Part shown: positions 15,776-24,163 of the stretch, piece after piece
Layout: each line of letters starts with the position of its first letter
Numbering within the stretch: position 1 is the stretch's first letter
NCBI GenBank assembly: GCA_937996235.1
Contig: CALKVK010000020.1
Coordinates: 1-45,515, forward strand
DNA: 45,515 bases
Origin: an uncultured bacterium
GTDB taxonomy: Bacteria; Planctomycetota; JAJSAM01; JAJVHW01
Direction of reading: 5' to 3'
The notes under the pieces: generated by a model
What the model was told of the DNA's origin: nothing
Database searches by the model: none
The model's input: only the letters and a program-made list of their open reading frames with translations
Made by a program: the position numbers and the translations under genes

Positions 15776-17080
15776 ATGTCACGTCGCCTCTCGTCGCGTG
15801 TCCGCGCGGGTCTCGTCGCCGCGCTCGTCCTCGGCGTCGCCGCGCTCGGCGCGCTCTTCGCCGGCGACCGCGGCGCCGCCGAGGAGGAGTCGCCGATCCG
15901 GTGGGAGAAGGATCTCGCCGCCGCGACCGCGAAGGCCGCCGAGACCGGCCGGCCGCTGCTCGTCGTCTTCCGCTGAGAGACCTGACAGGACGCGATGTCC
16001 TTCGACGGGCAGTTGGTCCGTCGCCCCAGTCCCGGTCTGATCGAGGTCTCGCGCGAGTACGTGTGCGTGCGCGTGACCGACATGCGCGGCGTGGACCTCT
16101 CGGTCTGGCGCTTCGACTACGACCTGACGTTCGCCGCCCTCGTCGCGAACGCCGACGGCACGCTCTACCACCAGTACGGCAACCGCGGGATCGAGCACGC
16201 CGACACGCACCTCTCGCTCGCGTCCTTCGAGGCGCTCCTGCGCGGCTCGCTCGAGGACCACGCGGCGTACGTCGCGTCGAAGGCGCGGCGCAAGGCGACC
16301 GCCGCCGAGACGATCGAGGGCACGGCGCAGATGCAGCGCCGCGCGAAGGAGGGCAAGCTCCCCGAGTGCTTCCACTGCCACATGGTCAACGGCGCGCACG
16401 ACTACGACGCGCAGGCGGCGAAGCGCTACGACCCCGACTCCGTGTGGCGCTGGCCGCCGTCGTCGCGGCTCGGGCTGACGCTCGCGAAGGACGACCAGAC
16501 GCTGGTGGAGGCCGTCGCCGACGGCAGCGCCGCCGCGCGCGCGGGACTCGCCGTCGGCGACCGGCTCGTGCGCGTCGGCACGCGGCGCGTGCGCAGCGAG
16601 GGCGACGTGCAGTGGGTGCTCGAGGAGCTGCCGTCGAAGGGCGGGAAGCTGCCCGTCGTCTACCTGCGCGGCGACGCCGAGCGCCAGACCGACCTGACCC
16701 TCGCGAAGGGCTGGAAGGAGGGCACGCCGGAGGAGGTCTGGCGCAACTCGATCTTCATCCGCGATCCGAAGCCGGGCTTCGGCGGGCCGCTGCTCTCCGA
16801 CTCGGAGAAGAGGAAGCTCGGCATCGCCGCGGACGTCGCGGCGTTCCGCGTCAACTACATCGTGACGTGGGGCGAGGAGGCCGCCACCGGCCGCGCCGCA
16901 CAGGCCGCGGGCATCCGCAAGGGCGACGTGGTGCTGTCCGTCGCCGGCAAGAGCGACTTCCTCTCGCCGAAGCACTTCCAGTCGTGGTTCCGTCTCACGC
17001 AGAAGGCGGGCCGCGCCGTCGCGATCGAGGTGCTGCAAGGCGGCGAGAAGAAGACGCTGCGCATGACACCCGTCGAGTAG
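15776..17080 (+). CDS. probable UxxU selenoprotein: thioredoxin-like, CXXCH and PDZ-like domains
   Basis: The frame from the ATG at 15776 (GGAGGA at 15762-15767) is open to 17080 except for TGA at 15974-15976 and 15983-15985. Read as selenocysteine they give LLVVFR-U-E-T-U-QDA, codons 67 and 70, exactly at the CxxC position of a thioredoxin fold. The fold starts at IRWEKDLAAATAKAAETGRP and continues after the TGAs with CVRVTDMRGVDL and FDYDLTFAALVANADG. An N-terminal membrane anchor (about 10-30) places it outside the cytoplasm. C198-x-x-C201-H202 is a haem-c-type motif. Two PDZ-like modules follow (about 225-300 and 350-430). The product would be 434 residues with two Sec. Alternatives are two separate genes (a second start at 15995) or nonsense mutations. 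No Sec machinery is in the window. Confidence 0.8.
15981..16008 (+). promoter_or_regulatory. SECIS-like hairpin after tandem in-frame UGA codons
   Basis: AGGAC (15987-15991) pairs perfectly with GTCCT (15997-16001) around a GCGAT loop with G first, the loop rule known for bacterial SECIS elements. With C15986 bulged, the second UGA itself pairs with UCG (16002-16004), and CC/GG can add two pairs below an internal loop. The loop begins 15 bases after the first UGA and 6 after the second. That is slightly short of the usual spacing for the first and clearly short for the second. Confidence 0.55.
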
Positions 17081-17271
17081 CTCGGACCGTCCACGAGCCT
17101 CGCGCGCGTCGTGACGCAGGTCGTTGCGCGACGCGTCGTCCGTGCCGGGCGCCTCGTCGCTGCGCAGGCTTGTGGCGACGCGGTCTCGATTGCGCCTCGG
17201 CGTTGCGGCCGCGAATTGCGCGCGGACGGGATCTCGCTGTTGCGCGCGCGCGCGCCGCACGCCTAAGCTGC

Positions 17272-17315
17272 CTCGCAGGAAGCTCGCAGGAAGCTCGCAG
17301 GAAGCTCGCAGGAAG
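17272..17315. repeat. 11-bp tandem repeat, four copies
   Basis: CTCGCAGGAAG occurs four times without a mismatch at 17272, 17283, 17294 and 17305, followed by a partial copy. It lies in the 296-bp gap upstream of the small lipoprotein gene, about 60 bases before its start, where copy-number slippage could affect expression. No open frame uses it. Confidence 0.9.
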
Positions 17316-17376
17316 GCTCGCGGCGCACTCCGGCGCCGGAACGTGCCGGACGGCGTCGCGCGGACGGGAGGCGGCG

Positions 17377-17799
17377 ATGCGCATGCGCAGTGCGATTCCG
17401 GTTGTGGGCCTCGTCGCGGCGGCCGTGCTGCTCTCGGGCTGCTGCGCGTTCCGGTGCCACCGCAGACCGCGGTGCGCCCATGAGTCGGAGTCCGGTGGGC
17501 CGGGCGCGTCGGGGCCGTGGCTGCGGCCGGGTGTCGTGCGCGTGATGCGCGACGGAACCGTGATCGCGTACGCGGCGCCGCAGCCCGGCAATCCGGCGCA
17601 GTGGAACTGGATCGTGAACGGCGACGAGAACTTCCCGATCGACGTCGCGATCAACGGCCAGGTCTGCTTCGAGTACCTGAACGCCACGTCGAAGACGCTC
17701 GACCAGCTCTGCACCATGTACGGCAGCGTGCTCTCGGCGCCGAAGCGTCACACGGTCGTCTCGTCGATCGCGCACGCGGGCGACTGCGGCGGCCCGTAG
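17377..17799 (+). CDS. small lipoprotein, unknown function
   Basis: The 140-residue product begins MRMRSAIPVVGLVAAAVLLSGC; the lipobox LSGC gives lipidation at Cys22 or its immediate neighbour. The mature N-terminus is rich in Cys, His and Arg (CCAFRCHRRPRCAHE), unusual for a lipoprotein and possibly metal-binding. The C-terminal 90 residues look like a compact beta domain (GTVIAYAAPQPGNPAQWNWIV, FPIDVAINGQVCFEYL). GGGAGG at 17366-17371 supports the start. The protease gene starts 28 bases after the stop, so they are probably co-transcribed. I recognise no family. Confidence 0.8.
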   Translation: MRMRSAIPVVGLVAAAVLLSGCCAFRCHRRPRCAHESESGGPGASGPWLRPGVVRVMRDGTVIAYAAPQPGNPAQWNWIVNGDENFPIDVAINGQVCFEYLNATSKTLDQLCTMYGSVLSAPKRHTVVSSIAHAGDCGGP

Positions 17800-17827
17800 C
17801 GCAGCGACCACGTTCCCGGAGGTTGCG

Positions 17828-20221
17828 ATGACCGGAGCGCACGGGCCGCGTCGCGGTTCGGCGTCGCACGCGCCGACCGAGGCGCGGCGCGAGCTGATCG
17901 TGCGCGCTCGTCCGCAGGCCGTCCCCCCCTGGGACGCGGACGCTGCCCGCAAGCTGCTGCGGGAGACGCTCGTGGCCTGGGCCGACGTGCTCGACGTCGA
18001 TCCCGTGTTCGAACGCGACGCGGTGACCGTGCTCGTCGCGCGCGCCGCGGCGCGGGCGGCGTCGCAGGGGCACGCGCTCGCCGAGTCGGAGTTCGCACAC
18101 GACTGGATCGTCGTCCTGCCCGAGTCGCTGACCGATGCGGAGTTCGAGGACGCGCACCACGAGCTGCTCGTGCGACCCGACCTGTTCGAGTGGGTCGAGC
18201 CGAACTACGCCGCCGAGGAGCCCGCCGCGCTGCCCTACGACGACCCGGACTGGCCGGCGGAGGGCCACCTCGGCGGCGAGAACGCGTGGTTCCACGCGCT
18301 CGGCGTCGATCCGAGCGTCGCGCCCGGAGCGCATGTGCGCGGCACCGAGGCGTGGTACGCATGGCGCTTCCCCGGCGGCGACGGCGCCGGGACGGCGTTC
18401 GTCGACGTCGAGCGCGGCTGGAAGCGCGACCACGTGTGCCTGCGGCCGCACGCGATCCCGCCGCCGCTCGTCGGTGTGGCGGGCGGCGCGCACGAGTTGG
18501 TCGACCACGGCACGATGAGCCTCGGCGTCGTGTGTGCGGCGGACGACGCGCAGCACGTGATCGGCGTGGTGCCGCACGTCGGCTCGGTGCAGGTCGCGTC
18601 GTACCGCAGGCGCCGCCGTCGCCGGCTGGTCGTACGGCTCGCGAACACGATCGTGCGGGCGGCGAACGCGCTCCCGCCGGGCGGCGTCATGCTGCTCGAG
18701 GTGCAGCTCGTGATGCCCGTGACGCTGCGCAAGACCCCGGTCGAGAAGGCGCAGTCCGTCTTCACCGCGATCCGCGGCGCGACGCTCGCCGACGTGACCG
18801 TCGTCGAGCCGGCGGGCAACAACGACGAGGAGGTGTCGAGCGCCGGGCTCTCGGTGGACGGCTACGACCTCGCGACGGAGCTCCTCCCCGGCGACTCCGG
18901 CGCGATCGTCGTCGGGGCCGCCCTCGAGACCGTGGGGCACGAACGGCTCGCGGCGTCGAACTGGGGCGCGCGCGTGGACTGCTGGGCGTGGGGCAACCGC
19001 GTCGCGACATGCAGCGTGACCGACACCGGCACGGACCGCCACCGCGTGTTCGACGGCACCTCTGCCGCGTCGGCGATCGTCGCCGGGGTCGCGCTCGCGG
19101 TGCAGGGGGCGTACGTGCGCGACCGCGCCGGGCCGCTGCCGGCGTATCTCGATCCGTCGTCGCTGCGCGATGTGCTGAAGTCCTTCGGCACGCAGGCGAC
19201 CGTGCCGGGCGGCGGCGCGTTCGAACGTCTCGGCGTGCAGCCGGACGTGCGGCGCATCCTCGACGAGAAGCTGCAGATGCCCTTCGCGTGGGTGCGCGAC
19301 AGCGAGGACGACACCGGCGAGCCGCTCGCGCCCGACGCGTCCCCGGCCGACGCGTCGCCCGACATGGCGCTGCGCGCGCCGGGCGCGGCCGTCGGCTCGC
19401 CGCCGTTCGCGGACGACGCGCTCGCAGCGGGCGATCCGGCGGAGCTGCACCTGCGCGTGCACAACCGCGGCGCGCGCGCCGCTCGCGACCTCGTCTTCGA
19501 CGTGTACTGGTCGAAACCGTCGCTCGGGTTCCTGCCGACGACGTGGGCGTACCTGGGGCTGGTCAAGGTGGCGTCGGTGCCGGAGGGCGGCTGGGTGGAC
19601 GACACGTCGCTCACCGTCGGCCTGCTGCCCGCGGACGCGTGGAACATGTCGCTGCTGAGCGTGCTGCGCATCGATCCGCCGACGGCCGGTCCGCCGCCGT
19701 CCCCGCCCGCGTACCCGCACGTCGCGTGGTCCGAGCGCCTGCGCACCGCGACGCGGCGCGGGGTCTTCCTGCTGAGCCACGCGCTGGCATGCCGGAGGGT
19801 GCCCGAGCTCGACGTGGACATGGTGCCGCTCGACATGCAGGTGCTCGGCCGCGCGGCCGGGAAGGCGCGGCGCGCGCACGTGCGCTTCGTGCTCGACCTG
19901 CCCCGCGGCGGGGGGCTCGTCCTCGACGTCGGACCCGACCTCGCCGCCGTGTTCGGCCCCGCGCTGCGCACGCTGTACCGCCGCGCCGACGGCTCCGCAC
20001 TCCTCGCGTGCGCTCCGGGGCGCACGCTCGAACTGCCGCCGTTCGACGTCCCGAACGGCGCGGTCGTCCCGCTGCGCCTGCTGGTCGCCGGCCCGGCGCC
20101 GGCGGCGGGCCGCACCGCCGCGGTCGCTGCCTCGCTGGCGCAGGAGCCGGGCCCCGTGCGCCGTCTGCGCTGGCGCATCGCGGGCAGCGTCGCTCCGGTC
20201 GTCGCCCGCCCGGGCGGTTGA
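17828..20221 (+). CDS. S8-family (subtilisin-like) serine protease with C-terminal beta domains
   Basis: The 797-residue product has the subtilase triad in order: Asp193 in AFVDVERGW, His227 in DHGTMSLGV and Ser412 in FDGTSAASAIVAGVA. A probable oxyanion Asn lies in EPAGNNDEE. Residues 1-150 form a prodomain-like region with LPESLTDAEFEDAHHELL. The last 300 residues are beta-rich with a CARDB-like stretch (AELHLRVHNRGARAARDLVFDVYW). No signal peptide is visible, which is odd for a subtilase; the protein may be cytoplasmic or use another route. GGAGG precedes the ATG. It follows the small lipoprotein gene closely and ends just before palindromic repeat B1. Confidence 0.9.
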   Translation: MTGAHGPRRGSASHAPTEARRELIVRARPQAVPPWDADAARKLLRETLVAWADVLDVDPVFERDAVTVLVARAAARAASQGHALAESEFAHDWIVVLPESLTDAEFEDAHHELLVRPDLFEWVEPNYAAEEPAALPYDDPDWPAEGHLGGENAWFHALGVDPSVAPGAHVRGTEAWYAWRFPGGDGAGTAFVDVERGWKRDHVCLRPHAIPPPLVGVAGGAHELVDHGTMSLGVVCAADDAQHVIGVVPHVGSVQVASYRRRRRRRLVVRLANTIVRAANALPPGGVMLLEVQLVMPVTLRKTPVEKAQSVFTAIRGATLADVTVVEPAGNNDEEVSSAGLSVDGYDLATELLPGDSGAIVVGAALETVGHERLAASNWGARVDCWAWGNRVATCSVTDTGTDRHRVFDGTSAASAIVAGVALAVQGAYVRDRAGPLPAYLDPSSLRDVLKSFGTQATVPGGGAFERLGVQPDVRRILDEKLQMPFAWVRDSEDDTGEPLAPDASPADASPDMALRAPGAAVGSPPFADDALAAGDPAELHLRVHNRGARAARDLVFDVYWSKPSLGFLPTTWAYLGLVKVASVPEGGWVDDTSLTVGLLPADAWNMSLLSVLRIDPPTAGPPPSPPAYPHVAWSERLRTATRRGVFLLSHALACRRVPELDVDMVPLDMQVLGRAAGKARRAHVRFVLDLPRGGGLVLDVGPDLAAVFGPALRTLYRRADGSALLACAPGRTLELPPFDVPNGAVVPLRLLVAGPAPAAGRTAAVAASLAQEPGPVRRLRWRIAGSVAPVVARPGG

Positions 20222-20230
20222 GCCCGGGGG

Positions 20231-20420
20231 CTACCCCGCATCATTCACCAGCTCCCGCGCCCGGCGCGTCGCCGGAGTCGCGGAGGCTCGCACTCTCGCG
20301 CCTCCGGCTCGGCCGGGACGGATTGCCGCGTGGCGCCGGCGTTGGCGCCACGGCCACAGCCCTCGAGACGACTGCGACACAGCCGCACTCGCGCGAGAGC
20401 TGGTGAACGATGCGGGCTAC
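20231..20420. repeat. palindromic repeat family B, complete copy B1
   Basis: A 190-bp element has 30-bp inverted ends, 20231-20260 and 20391-20420, matching at 26 of 30 positions around the core GCATCGTTCACCAGCTC. Inside it has a perfect 9-bp stem CGTGGCGCC/GGCGCCACG (20329-20337/20344-20352) and a GGAGGC/GCCTCC stem near 20282-20305. It occupies the convergent gap between the protease and the kinase. The kinase stop codon (20417-20419) lies inside its right end. 25 bases of the right end recur at 36271-36295. Confidence 0.85.
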
Positions 20421-23400
20421 CTGCGCCGGTCGGGACCGTGCAGCGCCTCCTCGAGCGAGAGGATGTCGCGGCGCACGCCGGCGTCGCACGCTGCGAGCTC
20501 CGCGGCGCGCACCGCCGCGCGCGCCCGCAGCGCGTCGGCCTGCTGCGGCGCTGCGAGGGCGAGCAGCCCGAGTGCCTGCACGGCCGTGTCCGGGTCCGGC
20601 GCCTCCGCCGCGCGCGCGGCGAGCCGCTCGACCTCGCCCGGCGCCGCCGTTGCGCCGCAGAGCAGCGCGAGCGCGCGCGGGAGCGTCTCGCAGCCCGGCT
20701 CGCCGTACCGCACGCACGCGGCGTGCGACTGCTCCGCGAGCCGCCGTGCGGTGGCGACGTCGCCCGCGCGCCACGCGATCGCGGCCTCCGTCGCGGCCAC
20801 GCGCCCGAGCAGCGCGACGTCCCCGAGCAGCGCCACCGCGGCGACGAACTCCTCGTCGACGCGGGTGAGCTCCGCCCGGCGGTACGCGACCTCGCGCAGC
20901 ACGCTCTCCGCGACCGCCTCGTCGTATGCGTCGCGATTCTGGACCGCCTGGTCGTGCGCCTCCGCGGCGAGCTCCGCGGCCGCAGGAAGGTCGCCGGCGT
21001 CCACGTACGCGACCGCGGCGTTGACGAGCGCAACGACGCGTGTCCCCGCGCGCATGGCGCGCGCGGACTGCGCGTGCAGTTCGGCCGCGCGGCGCGCGTC
21101 GCCGCTGTGCCGCAGGTGCAGCGCGCGCCACTCCGCGAGCGAGAGCAGCGCGCGCTCCGGCCGCGGCAGCGCGCGGGTCCAGCGCTCGAAGTCGTCGAGC
21201 ACCGCCGCCTCCTCGTCCACGCCGAGACGCATGGCCACGCGGAAGCGCTGTGCGAAACGCCAGCGTTCGAGCTCGTCCCCGTCGAACGGGCCGAGCGCGC
21301 GCAGCTCCGCGCGCAGCTCGGCGGGCGCAGCGGAGTCCGCGTCGCGCGCGACGAGCAGCAGCCGCGCGACGCGCTGCAGGAGCTCCGACGGCTGCGCGCT
21401 GCGTCCGAGCTCGTAGAGCGCGCGCTGCAGCGAGCCGCGCGAGCCGTCGTCGAGGCACACGGTCGCGAGCGCGATCGCGATCTCCTCCTCGCGCGCGCCG
21501 GCGTTCGCGGGGCGCGCGGCCGCCAGCGCCTGTTCGAGCAGCATCTGCGCCTCGGCGAAGCGGCCCGCGGCGCGCGCGTTCGCCGCGGCTGCGACCGCCT
21601 CGTCGAGGATCTCGTCCGCGTCCCCGCACGCGGTCACGTGACGCAGCCGCTCCGCGCTGCCCGCGGGCAGCGCGTCGACGACGGCGCGGTGGGCGGCGCG
21701 CAACCGTTCGGCCGGCCACGTGCGCAGCGTCCGGCACGCGGCGACGGGCTGGTAGCGGCCGTCCTCGAGGCGCGTGATGCGCCGCCGCTCGCCGAGCGCC
21801 GCGAGCTCGGGCTGCAGGCGCCAGCGCGGGCGTCCGGTGAAGTGCGCGAGCAGGTCCTCCGACGTGTGCGGCCACGCGAGCGTGACCCACGCCATCAGCT
21901 CCTCGAGCGCGGGCGCGTCCGGCGGCTCGTCCGTCACCGCGAGCGTGGACGCGAGGATCGGCATGCCGCCGGCCAGGCGCTGCAGCGCCTCGCGTCCGAT
22001 GGCGAGCCGTTCCTCGGACCAGCGCGCGAGACCGGCGCGCACCCACGCCGCGACCTCCGCGGCCACGCGCGCGGGCAGGCCCCCGGTGCGCCGCGCGAGC
22101 TCGCGCGCGCCGTCCTCGCGCAGGTGGAAGATGCGGTCCGGGCCGCGGAAGAGCGCGCGCAGGTCCTCCTCGCGGAGCCGCTCGAGCACGATCGTGTCGT
22201 CCGTGTGCGCATCGACGACGCGCACGATGCCGCCGCGCGGCGCGGCGCGCGCGAGGAGCGCGGACGACCAGCGGTCGAGCGCGCGCGGGTCGTCGGCGAG
22301 GAGGACGTCGCCCGCCGCGACGCATGCGGCGACGTGCCCGAGGAGCGCCTCCTCCAGCGCCTCCTGCTCGACCGCGTGGGACGCGTCCACGTCCGGGAAC
22401 AGCGCGAGCAGACTCGCGTACGGCTCGGAGCCCGGCGCGAGCCAGCGGGCACGCCGCCCGCGGCGCGACAGCTCCTCGGCCGCCTCCGTGAGGAGCCGCG
22501 AGCGCCCGCTGCCGACGGCGCCGAACACCGCGGCGGAGCGCCCGGAGAGCACGGCGGACACGACGCGCGCGAGCGGCTCCGGGTCGCCGAGCCGCGGGAG
22601 CCGCGGCTGCAGGAGTCCCGCGACGTCCTCGTCGAAGAGCAGCCGCACCAGCTCGGCGACCGTCTGCGGCCGCGCCGCGGGGTCGGCGTCGAGGAGCCGC
22701 TCCACGGCCGCCGCCACGCGCGGCGGCGTCTCCGGCGCGAGGCGCAGCACCGGGATCGGCGCGACGGAGCGCTTCAGGTGGATCACCTCGAAGAGCTCGT
22801 CGGCGCGGTGCGGGAGCGCGCCCGTCAGCGCCTCGTAGAGCATCACGCCGATCGCGTAGAGGTCGCAGCACGGGTCGCCGCGGCTGCCCGCGAACTGCTC
22901 CGGGGCGAGGTACTCGGGCGTGCCGACGATCGCGCCGACCGCCGTCAGCGCCTCGCCGAGCGACGGTCCCCACGACACGCCGAAGTCGAGCAGCGTCACG
23001 TTCATGCCGTCCGCGACGAGCACGTTCGACGGCTTCAGGTCGCGGTGGAGGACGCCGCTCGCGTGGACGCGACCGAGCGCCTCGAGGAGCGCGAGGGTCG
23101 GCGCCGCGACGTCGTGCCAGCGTGCGGGCACCGGGCAACCCGGGAAGGGCTCGCCCTCGACGAACTCCATGACGAGGAACTGCACGCCGTCGTGGACGCC
23201 GTCGTCTTCCAGCGTGACGACTCCGGGCAGCCGCAGCAGCCGCAGCGCGGAGATCTCGCGGTGGGCGCGCAGGCCGACGGCGCCCGTGCCCCGCTGGAGC
23301 AGCTTCAGCGCGACGCGCCGGCCCGTCGTGCGGTCGACGGCCTCGTACACGACCGCGGTGCCGCCCTCGCCGACCCGCCGGCCGAGCTCGTAGCGCCCCG

Positions 23401-23452
23401 CGACGACGACCGGCGCAGGGTCCGCGTCGTGCGGTGCGTCCGTGTCGGTCAC
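20417..23452 (-). CDS. Ser/Thr protein kinase with NTPase-like and TPR-like regions
   Basis: The 1011-residue product is a PknK-like multidomain kinase. The kinase domain (about 21-290) has the glycine loop GEGGTAVV (28-35), Lys50, HRD with Asp138, DFG with Asp156, and GTPEYLAPEQ. An AAA/STAND-like NTPase follows, but its P-loop near 311-318 reads GAVGSGRS, with Arg in place of the essential Lys; a Walker-B-like DVLLADDP follows. Residues about 600-1011 are Ala/Glu-rich helical repeats, likely TPR-like. No membrane segment is seen, so it should be cytoplasmic. The start is GTG at 23452 behind AGGGGG. The frame is open far upstream, but without kinase-like sequence. It is divergent from the metal efflux operon, and its stop is inside repeat B1. 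Confidence 0.9.
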   Translation of the reverse strand: MTDTDAPHDADPAPVVVAGRYELGRRVGEGGTAVVYEAVDRTTGRRVALKLLQRGTGAVGLRAHREISALRLLRLPGVVTLEDDGVHDGVQFLVMEFVEGEPFPGCPVPARWHDVAAPTLALLEALGRVHASGVLHRDLKPSNVLVADGMNVTLLDFGVSWGPSLGEALTAVGAIVGTPEYLAPEQFAGSRGDPCCDLYAIGVMLYEALTGALPHRADELFEVIHLKRSVAPIPVLRLAPETPPRVAAAVERLLDADPAARPQTVAELVRLLFDEDVAGLLQPRLPRLGDPEPLARVVSAVLSGRSAAVFGAVGSGRSRLLTEAAEELSRRGRRARWLAPGSEPYASLLALFPDVDASHAVEQEALEEALLGHVAACVAAGDVLLADDPRALDRWSSALLARAAPRGGIVRVVDAHTDDTIVLERLREEDLRALFRGPDRIFHLREDGARELARRTGGLPARVAAEVAAWVRAGLARWSEERLAIGREALQRLAGGMPILASTLAVTDEPPDAPALEELMAWVTLAWPHTSEDLLAHFTGRPRWRLQPELAALGERRRITRLEDGRYQPVAACRTLRTWPAERLRAAHRAVVDALPAGSAERLRHVTACGDADEILDEAVAAAANARAAGRFAEAQMLLEQALAAARPANAGAREEEIAIALATVCLDDGSRGSLQRALYELGRSAQPSELLQRVARLLLVARDADSAAPAELRAELRALGPFDGDELERWRFAQRFRVAMRLGVDEEAAVLDDFERWTRALPRPERALLSLAEWRALHLRHSGDARRAAELHAQSARAMRAGTRVVALVNAAVAYVDAGDLPAAAELAAEAHDQAVQNRDAYDEAVAESVLREVAYRRAELTRVDEEFVAAVALLGDVALLGRVAATEAAIAWRAGDVATARRLAEQSHAACVRYGEPGCETLPRALALLCGATAAPGEVERLAARAAEAPDPDTAVQALGLLALAAPQQADALRARAAVRAAELAACDAGVRRDILSLEEALHGPDRRR

Positions 23453-23549
23453 GCGAGCCCCCTGCGCATCGTACGGCACGGCGTGTCCGCGCGTCGCCGC
23501 GCTTCCGGCTTGTGCCCGCGCGCCCGACACGTACGCTCTTGGCTCGCCG

Positions 23550-24023
23550 ATGCGACTCGCGTCACGCCATCGCCTCCTCGCCGCGCCGCGCACGTGCCTC
23601 GGTCTCGTGCTCGCCGCGCTCGTGCTGTGCGTCGCGCTGGTCGGCCCGAACCGCGCGCTCTGCATCGGCGCCGACGGCCACGTGCAGATCGAGCCGGCGG
23701 GGAGCGCCTGCTGCGAGTCCGGCCCGGGCACGACGGGCGAAGCCGGCGGCCCCGCGCAGCCGAACGTCGCCGCGCAGCCGAACGTCGCGGCGCCGTCGGA
23801 CGACTGCGGGCCGTGCGACGACGTGCAGCTCGCGCAGAGCGTGGTCGCGCGCCGCGCGTCCGACGTCGCAGCGCGCTCCGAGGCGCCGGCGCCCGCCGCG
23901 CTCGCGTCCGCGCTCCCGTGCGGTGCGGCGTCGGTGTCGGTGCCGCGCGTCGCGCGCGGCGCCGCGTGCGCCGGCGACGCCCCGCGCGGCCCGCCGCCGC
24001 GCCTGCGCGTCCTGCGCTGCTGA
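23550..24023 (+). CDS. small Cys-rich secreted protein heading a metal-efflux operon
   Basis: The 157-residue product has an N-terminal membrane segment (CLGLVLAALVLCVALVGP), then LCIGADGHVQIE, a CC pair and DDCGPCDDVQL, and a low-complexity Ala/Pro tail ending in RLRVLRC. A duplicated QPNVAA lies near residue 75. The paired cysteines near His and Asp suggest periplasmic metal binding, and a place directly upstream of TolC/adaptor/RND genes fits a metal-sensing or chaperone role. That is inference; I recognise no named family. The start at 23550 has no strong SD, so the N-terminus is less certain. The TolC-type gene follows after 140 bases. Confidence 0.72.
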   Translation: MRLASRHRLLAAPRTCLGLVLAALVLCVALVGPNRALCIGADGHVQIEPAGSACCESGPGTTGEAGGPAQPNVAAQPNVAAPSDDCGPCDDVQLAQSVVARRASDVAARSEAPAPAALASALPCGAASVSVPRVARGAACAGDAPRGPPPRLRVLRC

Positions 24024-24163
24024 TCCGCGCCGCTCCCCGGCGTGACGCCACCGCGCCACGCCGGCCGTGACCGGCTGCGGCCCGCGCCCCCATGCGCGAC
24101 GGCCCCGTGCCGGTCGGTGTCGCTCCCCGGCCGCCGCTGCGGCCGACCGCGCGGAGTCCGCAC

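Noticed and set aside
15776..15976. A separate 66-residue protein ending at the first TGA, or a pseudogene
   Set aside because: The same frame continues with the rest of the thioredoxin fold after two TGA codons spaced exactly as CxxC, followed by a SECIS-like hairpin. Not fully excluded.
15091..16083. Upstream extension of the valS frame
   Set aside because: No ValS-like sequence before the MALDKHWEPRDHE start; it covers the GyrI-like gene in another frame.
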